From a virus, in IMG/VR virus record IMGVR_UViG_3300008954_000218, positions 1 to 27,916 of that record: a DNA stretch of 27,916 nucleotides; one strand, given 5' to 3'. Both the position numbers and the translations under genes were made by a program. The notes below the pieces were generated by a model. It had not been told where the DNA came from. It searched no databases and saw only the letters and a program-made list of their open reading frames with translations. Shown one piece after another: positions 1 to 5,441 of the stretch. Position 1 is the first letter of the stretch, and each line of letters opens with the position of its first letter.

Positions 1-119
1 GCCCCACCATAAACCCCAAGGCCGTAGGCTATAACCTTCCATGATACACCCTCAGTCCTAAGCTCCATCGCCAACGCTATATCCGCATTGGTCAGGGATG
101 GGGGTCTGCCGCGCCTCAT
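1..119 (-). CDS. Helix-turn-helix DNA-binding protein, truncated by the window edge
   Basis: The gene starts at ATG 119-117 on the minus strand and runs off the left edge, leaving 39 codons. Its start overlaps the stop of the upstream gene as ATGA, so the two are probably translationally coupled. The visible peptide opens with an RRGRPPSLT stretch, then ADIALAMELRTEGVSWKVIA and LGV. This resembles the HTH of resolvase-type and small phage regulators (GRPPxLT, then a helix, EGVSW, IAxxLGV). It is the last visible gene of a four-gene leftward operon. The role is unknown: a small regulator, or the start of a longer DNA-binding protein. The HTH reading is inferred from pattern only. Confidence 0.65.
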   Translation of the reverse strand, partial: MRRGRPPSLTNADIALAMELRTEGVSWKVIAYGLGVYGG

Positions 120-517
120 CGCCAGAGCTGGGCAATCTGCCCATATTCTTTCACCATAAGCTCCTCGGCAATGGAACTGCCCAGCCCCTTATAAACAAGC
201 TCAATAGCCTCGCCGGGGGTCACATCAGGGTCAACCTCAAACTTTCCCTCAAACTCCTTCCCGTTAATCTTGAACCTGTATTTCAGCCAGTGGGTAAAGT
301 CATCAAAAGAGTGGGACACTAACAGCGCACCGCTAAGCTCATTGTTGTCAATGCGGATTTTCTTGATAGCCCGCTGCTCAGCCTTTGCCTCCATCTCCCG
401 CAGAATCTTGATTGAGTCATCTGTGGGCGCACGGTGTTCGTTGATAGTGACTTCCTTGGCGTAAGGCACAGCCTCCGTTGTGTGTTTGTGGATAACCTGC
501 GGCGGCTTTCTAAACAT
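116..517 (-). CDS. Hypothetical leftward early protein (133 aa)
   Basis: I do not recognise this family. I chose ATG 517 (MFRKPP) over the longer option at 538 because GAGGAG lies about eight bases before it. Residues about 35-60 are charged and helical with many Glu, Lys and Arg. The middle reads like an alternating beta stretch (HWLKYRFKINGKEFEGKFE), and the C-terminus is helical. No membrane segment or signal peptide is visible. It overlaps its upstream neighbour by 8 bp and couples to the downstream HTH gene through ATGA, so it belongs to the leftward operon. It is probably a small cytoplasmic phage early protein. Confidence 0.6.
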   Translation of the reverse strand: MFRKPPQVIHKHTTEAVPYAKEVTINEHRAPTDDSIKILREMEAKAEQRAIKKIRIDNNELSGALLVSHSFDDFTHWLKYRFKINGKEFEGKFEVDPDVTPGEAIELVYKGLGSSIAEELMVKEYGQIAQLWR

Positions 518-797
518 ATTGATACTCCTCAATCCCAAGTTGTTCGTTAGTCCGCTTGCGCCATGGCTTCACTATCCAAGCCTTCGCCATGCTGGCACGT
601 TGGAACCTGCCCTCCGTCACCCGCACCAGTTCGCCCCGGTTCTCCATCCTGGCAAACGCGCCGCTGACCACGTTCTGGTTCAGCCAAGGATTTTTCTTGC
701 GTACATGCTGCAAAGACCAGAAGCTAAGCTCAAGGTTATTGACGTACTGGCTGGACTCCCGTATCAGTTGTTCCGCACTGGGTCTTACACTTTCCAC
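510..797 (-). CDS. Hypothetical small protein, possible winged-helix
   Basis: This is a 95-aa protein starting at GTG 797, with GGAGG seven bases upstream. The order helix, then SLQHVRKKNPWLNQNVVSGA, then RMENRGELVRVTEGRF resembles a winged-helix fold: a recognition-helix-like stretch followed by a short hairpin rich in Gly, Arg and Val. That suggests nucleic-acid binding, but I cannot name a family. It overlaps both operon neighbours by several bases. The weak GTG start fits moderate expression. The function is inferred from secondary-structure pattern only. Confidence 0.6.
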   Translation of the reverse strand: MESVRPSAEQLIRESSQYVNNLELSFWSLQHVRKKNPWLNQNVVSGAFARMENRGELVRVTEGRFQRASMAKAWIVKPWRKRTNEQLGIEEYQYV

Positions 798-973
798 AGC
801 AAAGCCTCCATTGTCTTGATGCGCTGGCGACAGCCCTCATCGTACTCGCTGAAGTTGCGCGGGTAGGTGTCCTTCCCGTCATTGACTATCGCAGCCTTCT
901 GGCTGTTGGTCTTGCGCAGGCGGGCTATCTCACACGCTATCGCCTGCCGGATGGTGTCTGGTCTTGCTATCAT
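785..973 (-). CDS. Hypothetical 62-aa protein, first gene of the leftward operon
   Basis: A short charged protein starting at ATG 973, preceded by GGAGGTAAGCA, a good ribosome binding site. It is predicted helical (RQAIACEIARLRK) and ends KTMEALLWKV. I recognise no domain. It is the promoter-proximal gene of the leftward operon behind the candidate promoter/operator at 998-1028, and it overlaps the next gene by 13 bp. The position behind a putative operator suggests an early or regulatory role. That is inference. Confidence 0.6.
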   Translation of the reverse strand: MIARPDTIRQAIACEIARLRKTNSQKAAIVNDGKDTYPRNFSEYDEGCRQRIKTMEALLWKV

Positions 974-997
974 TGCTTACCTCCTACAGTTGAGACT

Positions 998-1028
998 TCA
1001 TGATAGTTAATACATCATGAGCCTGCAA
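998..1028 (-). promoter_or_regulatory. Leftward promoter with overlapping 23-bp dyad operator
   Basis: Read leftward, a TTGCAG -35 (1028-1023), a 17-bp spacer and a TATCAT -10 (1005-1000) precede the gene starting at 973. A 23-bp imperfect palindrome spans 998-1020 and covers the spacer and -10. Its 7-bp arms TCATGAT and ATCATGA are perfect and separated by nine bases. An operator placed inside a promoter is the usual arrangement for repression. The repressor could be one of the small DNA-binding proteins encoded nearby (1890-2269 or 1-119), but nothing in the sequence proves the pairing. Confidence 0.55.
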
Positions 1029-1040
1029 GGATTGTTTGGA

Positions 1041-1409
1041 TTATTTTGTTACCCGCCTGCCATCAAGGAAATACTGCCCGTACTTCTCAAGGAACGTGGC
1101 GCGTATCTCGGGGGTGTCTATGAATACCTGCGTCAGGTCATCCAGTGAGGACATATCGCGGCTCTTAACTATCAGCCCATCTGGCTTGGCGTTGGCCTGG
1201 GGACTGCCGCCCCTGTCCTGTGCGCGGGCCAGCCAGCTATTCACGAACCGCTTGATGCCCCGTGGCGTTTTGCGTTTGGTGGGGTTGGCATCCAGCCAGC
1301 CGGTCATGGCGTTCAGCTCCTGAAACACATCCACGGCAGGGTATAGCTGCTGCCATTTCAGTACGTCCTCATCTTCTGGTTGCCAGTCGGTTCCGTCATT
1401 TAGAATCAT
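1041..1409 (-). CDS. Phage replication accessory protein C-terminal domain-like
   Basis: A 122-aa protein with the segment WQQLYPAVDVFQELNAMTGW, then LDANPTKRKTPRGIKRFVNS and WLARAQ (residues about 19-65). This W-x-x-LYP-x-VDV / WL-x-x-NP-x-x-RKT-x-x-GI-x-RF / WL pattern is familiar from the C-terminal parts of phage replication-initiation and helicase-loader-associated proteins. Here it stands nearly alone, without an N-terminal DNA-binding domain. A replication accessory role fits its place beside the gene-free, repeat-rich region at 1410-1889. The SD is weak (GGGAG about seven bases upstream). The role is inferred from motif resemblance; the ORF itself is solid. Confidence 0.65.
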   Translation of the reverse strand: MILNDGTDWQPEDEDVLKWQQLYPAVDVFQELNAMTGWLDANPTKRKTPRGIKRFVNSWLARAQDRGGSPQANAKPDGLIVKSRDMSSLDDLTQVFIDTPEIRATFLEKYGQYFLDGRRVTK

Positions 1410-1693
1410 TTTGTACTCCCATTATTTAAAGACATAGCTAGTCTAATGAGGGCTATTGGTGACCCCCTTCCAGATACTACTTAGTCCAAAACCATCCAGT
1501 AATCAGCAACCCGTTATACTCTGGTGGGTAAATCCAGACCCCTTACTACTTAGGTCACCGTAACGCTGTTTATCCCGCCCTCAAAGGTCGGATGGCCTAG
1601 CCCCCTATCGGCGCGGCAGCGGGCACTGCTCAGTTTGATAACCCAGGCGCGACTGGGTGGCCCTATTGGGCGCGGGGTAAACAAAAAGACGGG

Positions 1694-1785
1694 TAATTCA
1701 GAAAAACAGAACGCTATTGCTTTGATGTTCAGTTTTGCCTAATTCCACTAAATAGAACGCTATTGCTTTTGTGTTCTATTTGACG
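1694..1785. repeat. Two tandem 46-bp repeats, each with a long dyad
   Basis: The units are 1694-1739 and 1740-1785. Both begin TAATTC and share AGAACGCTATTGCTTT. In unit 1, arms at 1703-1712 and 1727-1736 pair over 10 bp with one mismatch. In unit 2, arms AAATAGAAC (1750-1758) and GTTCTATTT (1773-1781) pair perfectly over 9 bp. Both loops are 14 nt and start GCTATTGCTTT. The outer arm bases differ between copies, yet pairing is nearly kept. This can be a pair of operators, origin iterons or two RNA hairpins. Confidence 0.75.
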
Positions 1786-1858
1786 GATACTATGCCCGTC
1801 TTGTGTTGTTCACGCCTTCAAGACTACTCCCTGACCCCCCTCTGGGTCAATCCGTATT

Positions 1859-1887
1859 AGCCCCTTCCTCGCGGTTGGGGCTTTTTT
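1859..1887 (+). terminator. Rho-independent terminator, rightward orientation
   Basis: AGCCCC (1859-1864) pairs with GGGGCT (1877-1882). An inner CC/GG pair sits behind symmetrical TT bulges around a TCGC loop, and six Ts follow (1882-1887). The T run lies only on the right, so it terminates rightward transcripts; read leftward there is no U tract after the hairpin. No rightward gene ends here, so the transcript it serves would have to come from the gene-free region to its left. It also sits at the 3' end of the leftward gene at 1890. Confidence 0.75.
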
Positions 1888-1889
1888 AA

Positions 1890-2093
1890 TCACCGTTTCC
1901 GCTTCAGCCTATATCTGGCGTACTGCCCATCCCCGCCGGGCTTGTCCACCATCTCTGTTTCAATCCAGTGGCCTGCGTCCCTGAGCTTGTGGATGACTGC
2001 CGCCAAACGGAAGCAGCCGTATTCGTTGAGCGCCTGGATGGGGGTGATTGGCCCCCGCTTCAGGTGGCTGAGAATCGCATCCTTCTGGCTCAT
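1890..2093 (-). CDS. HTH_39-like winged-helix protein
   Basis: A 67-aa protein with the layout of the small phage helix-turn-helix family HTH_39: ILSHLKRGPITPIQALNEYG, then CFRLAAVIHKLRDAGH, then a basic C-terminal wing (YARYRLKRKR). The ITPxQALxxxGxxRLAAxIHxLRxxG pattern is very typical. These proteins are thought to bind DNA in phage early or control regions. It overlaps the upstream RHH-like gene by 4 bp (ATGA), so the two are co-expressed, and both could act on nearby operators. The family match is by motif recognition; the DNA target is unknown. Confidence 0.8.
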   Translation of the reverse strand: MSQKDAILSHLKRGPITPIQALNEYGCFRLAAVIHKLRDAGHWIETEMVDKPGGDGQYARYRLKRKR

Positions 2094-2269
2094 GCCGCTT
2101 TCTCCTCTTCCTGTTCAGCAATCCGCGCCAGGATAAGGTCGCGCACCCAGGCGCTGAACTTCTTCCCGTCCCGCTTGGCTGCGGCGTGGAACAGCTTTCT
2201 TTCCCACTTGTACCGCACCATGAACTGCATGGGGACATTGAGCTTTAGTTTGTCTACTACTTTACGCAT
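2090..2269 (-). CDS. Ribbon-helix-helix-like (Arc/CopG type) DNA-binding protein
   Basis: I chose ATG 2269 (MRKVVDK) because GGAGG lies about nine bases upstream; a longer reading frame exists but lacks this site. The 59-aa product has a short beta-like N-terminal segment (KLKLNVPMQF). It is followed by KLFHAAAKRDGKKFSAWVRD and LILARI, which matches the helix - turn - SxxWxRxxxxxA pattern of Arc/CopG-type repressors. Its divergent neighbour is the strong rightward promoter at 2343-2371, whose spacer carries a dyad, so autoregulation or control of the early promoter is plausible. Its own promoter is unclear; a TATAGT lies at 2315-2310 with a poor -35. Confidence 0.65.
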   Translation of the reverse strand: MRKVVDKLKLNVPMQFMVRYKWERKLFHAAAKRDGKKFSAWVRDLILARIAEQEEEKAA

Positions 2270-2342
2270 CGTGTTGGCCTCCTTGTGTGCCTGATTAAAC
2301 GACAGATGAACTATAGCACCCAAAAGAAATCATTAAAAGTAT

Positions 2343-2371
2343 TTGACACATGAAATATCATCCCCTATTAT
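2343..2371 (+). promoter_or_regulatory. Consensus sigma70-type rightward early promoter with spacer dyad
   Basis: TTGACA (2343-2348), a 17-bp spacer and TATTAT (2366-2371) form a near-perfect sigma70-type promoter. Transcription should start near 2378, 34 bases before the first rightward gene at 2412. The spacer contains the dyad ATGAAATATCAT (2350-2361), a likely operator. Several leftward and rightward small genes flank this divergent control region. Use of a host-type promoter suggests that early transcription uses host RNA polymerase. Confidence 0.8.
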
Positions 2372-2399
2372 TCGTCCTGTAACACACATCAACGCCGTA

Positions 2400-2424
2400 G
2401 GAGGCAAAGCAATGAACCAAGCAG
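2400..2424 (+). repeat. 25-bp repeated ribosome-binding/start module, copy 1
   Basis: Positions 2400-2424 (GGAGGCAAAGCAATGAACCA plus AGCAG) are identical to 2623-2647. Each copy holds the SD, the spacer, the ATG and the codons for MNQA. The two genes behind them are otherwise unrelated, so the initiation region was duplicated or is kept identical. Confidence 0.85.
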
Positions 2425-2609
2425 CTAATGAGATGAAAGTTATCCAAGTTAACGACGGAACAATCACCAAAAAGGTTGAGATTCTTGCCGACCCCAAGCG
2501 TCCCGGCCTGAAGTTGTGCCGCTGCTACGATGAAAACGGCAACCACATATCCACCCTGTGGGGTAAGTCAAACCAGGCAGAAATTGAGGAACACGAGGCG
2601 GGCGCGTAA
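2412..2609 (+). CDS. Hypothetical early protein (65 aa)
   Basis: ATG 2412 has GGAGG eight bases upstream. The small product has a beta-rich middle (VIQVNDGTITKKVEILAD, then LKLCRCYDENGNHISTLWG) and a short acidic C-terminus. I do not recognise a family. It is the first gene behind the strong promoter at 2343-2371, so it is probably made early and abundantly. Its stop codon lies inside the loop of a GC-rich hairpin. The start region repeats at the next gene. Confidence 0.65.
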   Translation: MNQAANEMKVIQVNDGTITKKVEILADPKRPGLKLCRCYDENGNHISTLWGKSNQAEIEEHEAGA

Positions 2610-2615
2610 GCGCCC
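2600..2615 (+). other. GC-rich hairpin with the stop codon in its loop
   Basis: GGGCGC (2600-2605), loop GTAA, and GCGCCC (2610-2615) form a six-pair GC stem. The TAA stop of the first early gene (2607-2609) sits in the tetraloop. No T tract follows, so it is not an intrinsic terminator. It may stabilise or attenuate the early transcript or modulate coupling to the next gene. Confidence 0.55.
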
Positions 2616-2622
2616 CTGAGTT

Positions 2623-2647
2623 GGAGGCAAAGCAATGAACCAAGCAG
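2623..2647 (+). repeat. 25-bp repeated ribosome-binding/start module, copy 2
   Basis: Identical over 25 bp to 2400-2424. It provides the SD (GGAGG, 2623-2627) and start codon (2635) of the second early gene. Confidence 0.85.
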
Positions 2648-3015
2648 AACAAGTCGCCATGCTACTCCCAGCCCTGAAAGCCCTCGCAGAACAAGTCGCC
2701 ATGCTACTCCCAGCCCTGAAAGCCCTCGCGGGTGATGAGGTGGTGGACGTAAGCATCCAGGGCCTGACCGTGCAAGTCACCCCTGAATACTGGATGGCCC
2801 ACTTTGAGACCATGGCTGGGGTTGATGTTGAGGTAACGCGCTTTAAGTACCAAGGCGATGACTATGAGGCCCGCAGTGTTGTGGTGGGTGATGAGCAGGT
2901 AACCATCAAGGCTTACATCCCTGTTGAGGCTGAACCCGACATAGAAGAACAGTGGGACGCCGCAAGGAAGGAAAGCCAAGACATTCTGGACGGCATGTTC
3001 AGGGCGGGTGATTGA
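2635..3015 (+). CDS. Hypothetical early protein with a recent 14-residue tandem duplication
   Basis: A 126-aa protein. Residues 4-17 and 18-31 are the same 14-residue helix (AEQVAMLLPALKAL), encoded by identical 42-bp DNA. A VxVSIQGLTVQVTPEYW beta segment follows, then alternating strands (MAGVDVEVTRFKYQGDDY) and an acidic helical C-terminus. I do not recognise a family. It shares a start module with the upstream gene. Perfect identity of the two DNA copies points to a very recent duplication. Confidence 0.65.
   Translation: MNQAEQVAMLLPALKALAEQVAMLLPALKALAGDEVVDVSIQGLTVQVTPEYWMAHFETMAGVDVEVTRFKYQGDDYEARSVVVGDEQVTIKAYIPVEAEPDIEEQWDAARKESQDILDGMFRAGD
2644..2727 (+). repeat. Perfect 42-bp in-frame tandem duplication
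   Basis: Copies at 2644-2685 and 2686-2727 are identical. The unit length is a multiple of three, so the frame is kept and a 14-residue helix is doubled. It could be replication slippage, or an assembly artefact if reads were short. Confidence 0.9.
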
Positions 3016-3016
3016 T

Positions 3017-3334
3017 ATGACACCCGAAGAGATTCGCAAACACGGGGCGGTACATGCCAACTTGCGCGGGGCCAACTTGGGCGGGGCCGACTTGCGCGGG
3101 GCCGACTTGCGCTGGGCCAAAGGTTTTCACCTGCTTCCCGTCCAGGACATGCGCGGCTACAGCTTTGCTCATGCGGTTGAGTGTGAGGGTGGCTGGCGCG
3201 TCCGCGCTAGTTGTCGGGACTTCAGTATTGAAGAGGCCAGGGCGCATTGGGGTGAGGATTACAAGGGCGACAGGGAGCAAGGTGATATGTACCTGTACGC
3301 AATCGACTGGCTGGAGAAGAAAATCAATGACTAA
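3017..3334 (+). CDS. Short pentapeptide-repeat-containing protein
   Basis: Start ATG 3017 (MTPEEIRKHG) follows GGGTG; GTG 3008 is an alternative. Residues about 13-34 carry the A(N/D)LxG pentapeptide pattern (HANLRGANLGGADLRGADL), about four to five repeats encoded by near-identical 15-bp units. Known pentapeptide proteins fold as a right-handed beta helix; this run is only about one coil long. The rest (GYSFAHAVECEGGWRVRASC, then RDFSIEEARAHWG) is unfamiliar and may be the functional domain. It sits in the early operon and overlaps the next gene by 8 bp. Function unknown. Confidence 0.65.
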   Translation: MTPEEIRKHGAVHANLRGANLGGADLRGADLRWAKGFHLLPVQDMRGYSFAHAVECEGGWRVRASCRDFSIEEARAHWGEDYKGDREQGDMYLYAIDWLEKKIND

Positions 3335-3479
3335 GGACTTTGTACACCTGTCCCGTGACAGGCGGGGACCGCCGCGCCCCTATTACCGCCACAGTGAGCA
3401 GCGGGGCTGGATTGGCTTTGCGTTCTTTGTCGGCATGATATTTGGGATTGTTATTTGCAGAATTGTGGGGGTTATGTAG
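3327..3479 (+). CDS. Small single-pass membrane protein (50 aa)
   Basis: Starts at ATG 3327, overlapping the previous gene by 8 bp. The N-terminal half is basic (SRDRRGPPRPYYRHSEQRG). It is followed by one transmembrane helix (WIGFAFFVGMIFGIVICRIV) ending at the C-terminus. The basic cytoplasmic N-terminus suggests an N-in inner membrane protein. Small early phage membrane proteins often act in superinfection exclusion or host takeover, but nothing here specifies which. The following gene starts on its stop codon. Confidence 0.6.
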   Translation: MTKDFVHLSRDRRGPPRPYYRHSEQRGWIGFAFFVGMIFGIVICRIVGVM

Positions 3480-4054
3480 TGAGCGAGTTGAATATTTTTC
3501 AGCGAATTAACGCGGTGCGCGAGGATGTGAAGTACATCCAAAAGGATGCCAAGGTGCAGGGCTATAGTGCCGTGACGCACGATATGGTCACTGCCAGCCT
3601 GCGGGCCTCGCTGGTAAAGCACGGTATTGTTATTGTCCCCCGGCAGACAAGCGGGCGGGTGATTGAGCCGCGTGACCCGGCGAACGGGGTGAAAATGCTC
3701 AAGTATCAGGGCGATTATGAGATTGATTTTGTCAACATGGACAAGCCTGATGAGAAGGTAACCATGCCGATACAGGCCCATGCGGATGACAATGGCGACA
3801 AGGCACCAGGCAAGTGTCTGTCCTACGCCACCAAGTCAGCAATGCTCAAGCTGTTCAGCCTGGAGACTGGCGAGAACGACGAGAGCCGCGTGGCCGATGA
3901 GGACTTGTCTGACATCACTGAGGCACTGAATGCCTGTGAGGACATGGACGCATTGCAGGCCACCTTTAAGCTGGCGTGGGCATCGTACCCCAACAGCCGG
4001 AAGGAGCTGACTGCCATCAAGGACGCGAAGAAGAAGGAGTTGGCTAGTGATTGA
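3479..4054 (+). CDS. ERF-family single-strand annealing protein
   Basis: The GTG start at 3479 overlaps the previous stop, with GGGGG about eight bases upstream; the product is 191 aa. It carries ERF signatures: an early FQRINAVREDVKYIQKDAK segment, YSAVTHDMVTASLRASLVKH then GIVIVPRQ, and GDKAPGKCLSYATKSAMLKL then FSLETGEND. ERF proteins anneal complementary single strands in phage recombination, genome circularisation and break repair. The next gene encodes a YqaJ-type exonuclease, the usual partner that makes single-stranded ends. They overlap by 8 bp, so they are surely co-translated. Confidence 0.9.
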   Translation: MSELNIFQRINAVREDVKYIQKDAKVQGYSAVTHDMVTASLRASLVKHGIVIVPRQTSGRVIEPRDPANGVKMLKYQGDYEIDFVNMDKPDEKVTMPIQAHADDNGDKAPGKCLSYATKSAMLKLFSLETGENDESRVADEDLSDITEALNACEDMDALQATFKLAWASYPNSRKELTAIKDAKKKELASD

Positions 4055-4661
4055 ACAGCTTTCGGATGATTGGTTTGCCCAACGGCTTGGCAAGGTCACA
4101 GCCAGCAGGGTCAAGGATGTCATGGCTAAGACCAGGTCAGGCCCGGCGGCATCGCGTAAGAATTACATGATGGAACTGCTTTGCCAGCGCCTTACCGGAC
4201 AGCGGGAAGAGGGATACACCAACGCCGCCATGCAAAGGGGCATTGACCTTGAGCCGCTTGCCAGGTCTGCCTATGAGGTAATCCAGGGCGTTACGGTGGA
4301 AGAGGCTGAGTTTGTCATCCACCCTGACTACCCTGACGCTGGCGCAAGCCCTGACGGCTTCGTGGGTGATGATGGGTTGATTGAGATAAAATGCCCCAAC
4401 ACAGCCCAGCATGTCGCGGTGATTCAGTCGGGCAGCTACGATGATAAATACTTCTGGCAGATGCAAATGCAGATGTGGTGTACCGGGCGGCAGTGGTGTC
4501 ACTTTGTCTCATTCGATGACCGTATGCCAGAACCCCTGCAAACCCATGTTGTCCTGCTTGAGCGGGATGACCAGGCTATCAGTGACTTGAGTACGGCTGT
4601 GCTTGAGTTCCTGGGTGAACTGGAAACACTTGAGAAGGATATGAGGGCAAGATATGAGTAA
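4047..4661 (+). CDS. YqaJ/lambda-exonuclease-type recombination nuclease
   Basis: A 204-aa protein starting at GTG 4047 with GGAG upstream. It carries the PD-(D/E)XK core of YqaJ-like viral recombinases: GIDLEPLARSAYE with Glu69, GASPDGFVGDDGLIEIKCP with Asp103, Glu113 and Lys115, and a WQMQMQMW motif after it. Such enzymes resect double-stranded ends to single strands. With the ERF annealer upstream and the SSB-like protein downstream this is a complete recombination module. Length and motif order are normal for the family. It overlaps its downstream neighbour by 8 bp. Confidence 0.92.
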   Translation: MIEQLSDDWFAQRLGKVTASRVKDVMAKTRSGPAASRKNYMMELLCQRLTGQREEGYTNAAMQRGIDLEPLARSAYEVIQGVTVEEAEFVIHPDYPDAGASPDGFVGDDGLIEIKCPNTAQHVAVIQSGSYDDKYFWQMQMQMWCTGRQWCHFVSFDDRMPEPLQTHVVLLERDDQAISDLSTAVLEFLGELETLEKDMRARYE

Positions 4662-4989
4662 TGACAAGGTTTTTGTGGACGGTCTTATCGTCAAACGCCA
4701 CGAGAACGCACCAGACTTCGTGCTGTGCAATCTCAGCATCAAGGTGGAAGAACTTATTCCGTTCCTACAGCAGCACGCCAGTAATGGCTGGGTGAACGTC
4801 CAGTGCAAGCAGGGCAAGTCAGGCAAGCTGTATGCAGAACTGGACACCTGGAAGCCTACGCACGGCGACACAGCCAGGCAGGAAGCGCCGAAGGTGAGGC
4901 AGCAGCTTGAACAGCCTGCTGGCGGGGGCGACTTCGACGAAGACATACCGTTTGCCCCCTACATGCGCGGCATGGAGTACATGGCGTGA
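4654..4989 (+). CDS. Small protein with an SSB-type acidic tail, recombination partner
   Basis: A 111-aa protein. The body (VFVDGLIVKRHENAPDFVLC, NLSIKVEELIPFLQQH, GWVNVQCKQGKSGKLYAELD) resembles a small phage family often found near recombination or replication genes and rarely assigned a function. Near the C-terminus it has GGGDFDEDIPF, which closely resembles the acidic DDDIPF tip by which single-strand binding proteins contact partners, but here ten more residues follow. The alternating beta-strand pattern is compatible with an OB-like fold. Position directly after ERF and exonuclease genes supports a single-strand-binding or accessory role. That is inference. Confidence 0.6.
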   Translation: MSNDKVFVDGLIVKRHENAPDFVLCNLSIKVEELIPFLQQHASNGWVNVQCKQGKSGKLYAELDTWKPTHGDTARQEAPKVRQQLEQPAGGGDFDEDIPFAPYMRGMEYMA

Positions 4990-5441
4990 CCTGCGCCAAG
5001 CAGATTGCTCCCGAGTGCTCGTCGGAGCACTACGCCAATGACCGGGCCTGTAAGGAGTGCAGAAAGCAGATGGTCAGGGCAAACCGCGCAGCGAACCGGG
5101 AATACTACCGGGCCTATGACCGTGGAAGGAACATGCGCCCCGATAGGGTCGAGGCAAGGCGGGAGTACATACAGACGGACGCGGGGAAGGCGTCCAAGCA
5201 GAAGGCCATTGCCAAGTACAATACCAAGAACCCCAAGAAGTACGCAGCCAAAAACGCAGTCAACAACGCTGTCCGTGATGGCAAGCTGACCAAGCCAGAT
5301 ACCTGCTCAGAATGCGGCGCGGGAGGGCGCATACATGGCCACCATGATGACTACTCAAAGCCCTTGGAGGTGCGCTGGCTGTGCCCAGCCTGTCACAAGG
5401 CCCACCACAACACACAGGGGAAGGGTGATGCGACCCTTTGA
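4986..5441 (+). CDS. Zinc-binding HNH-like protein
   Basis: A 151-aa protein starting at GTG 4986, overlapping the previous gene by 4 bp. An N-terminal cysteine cluster (C-x6-C, then CKEC) precedes a long basic helical stretch rich in Arg, Lys and Ala. The C-terminal domain has CSECG, then IHGHHDDYSKPLEVRWLC and PACHKAHH: two CxxC knuckles around an H-x-HHDD core, as in zinc-stabilised HNH-type nucleases. It may be a nuclease or only a zinc-ribbon DNA-binding protein. It ends with the NTQGKGD tail shared with three downstream genes. Confidence 0.7.
   Translation: MTCAKQIAPECSSEHYANDRACKECRKQMVRANRAANREYYRAYDRGRNMRPDRVEARREYIQTDAGKASKQKAIAKYNTKNPKKYAAKNAVNNAVRDGKLTKPDTCSECGAGGRIHGHHDDYSKPLEVRWLCPACHKAHHNTQGKGDATL
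5408..5430 (+). repeat. Gene-junction repeat, copy R1
   Basis: CAACACACAGGGGAAGGGTG then ATG. It encodes the NTQGKGD tail of the upstream gene and supplies the SD (GGGGAAGGG) and ATG of the next gene. Copies lie at 5676-5698, 5935-5956 and, degenerate, 6568-6590. Confidence 0.85.

Larger units (their letters stand above)
1410..1889. other. 480-bp gene-free, hairpin-rich region (possible origin or noncoding RNA)
   Basis: I see no credible gene here. Contents in order: TACTACTTAG twice (1475-1484 and 1544-1553), each shortly preceded by CCAGA; an inverted GGTGAC (1458-1463) / GTCACC (1554-1559) pair; a hairpin ACCCAG/CTGGGT at 1641-1658; GCCC-TATT-GGGC at 1660-1671; two tandem 46-bp repeats with dyads (1694-1785); GACGG/CCGTC at 1782-1800; TGACCC/GGGTCA at 1832-1849; and an intrinsic terminator at 1859-1887. 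The flanking genes on both sides run leftward, yet the terminator is oriented rightward. An origin, a regulatory array or a structured small RNA are all possible. Confidence 0.5.

Noticed and set aside
480-866. Rightward ORF of 128 codons on the left arm
   Set aside because: It runs antisense to three overlapping leftward genes that have SDs and stop/start coupling.
1694-1785. Possible CRISPR array
   Set aside because: There are only two copies, they are directly adjacent without spacers, and no cas gene is present.
2704-3120. 138-codon leftward ORF, with a tail of repeated APRKLAP-like residues
   Set aside because: The repeats are the antisense reading of the pentapeptide DNA repeats, and the frame crosses two rightward genes that have good SDs.
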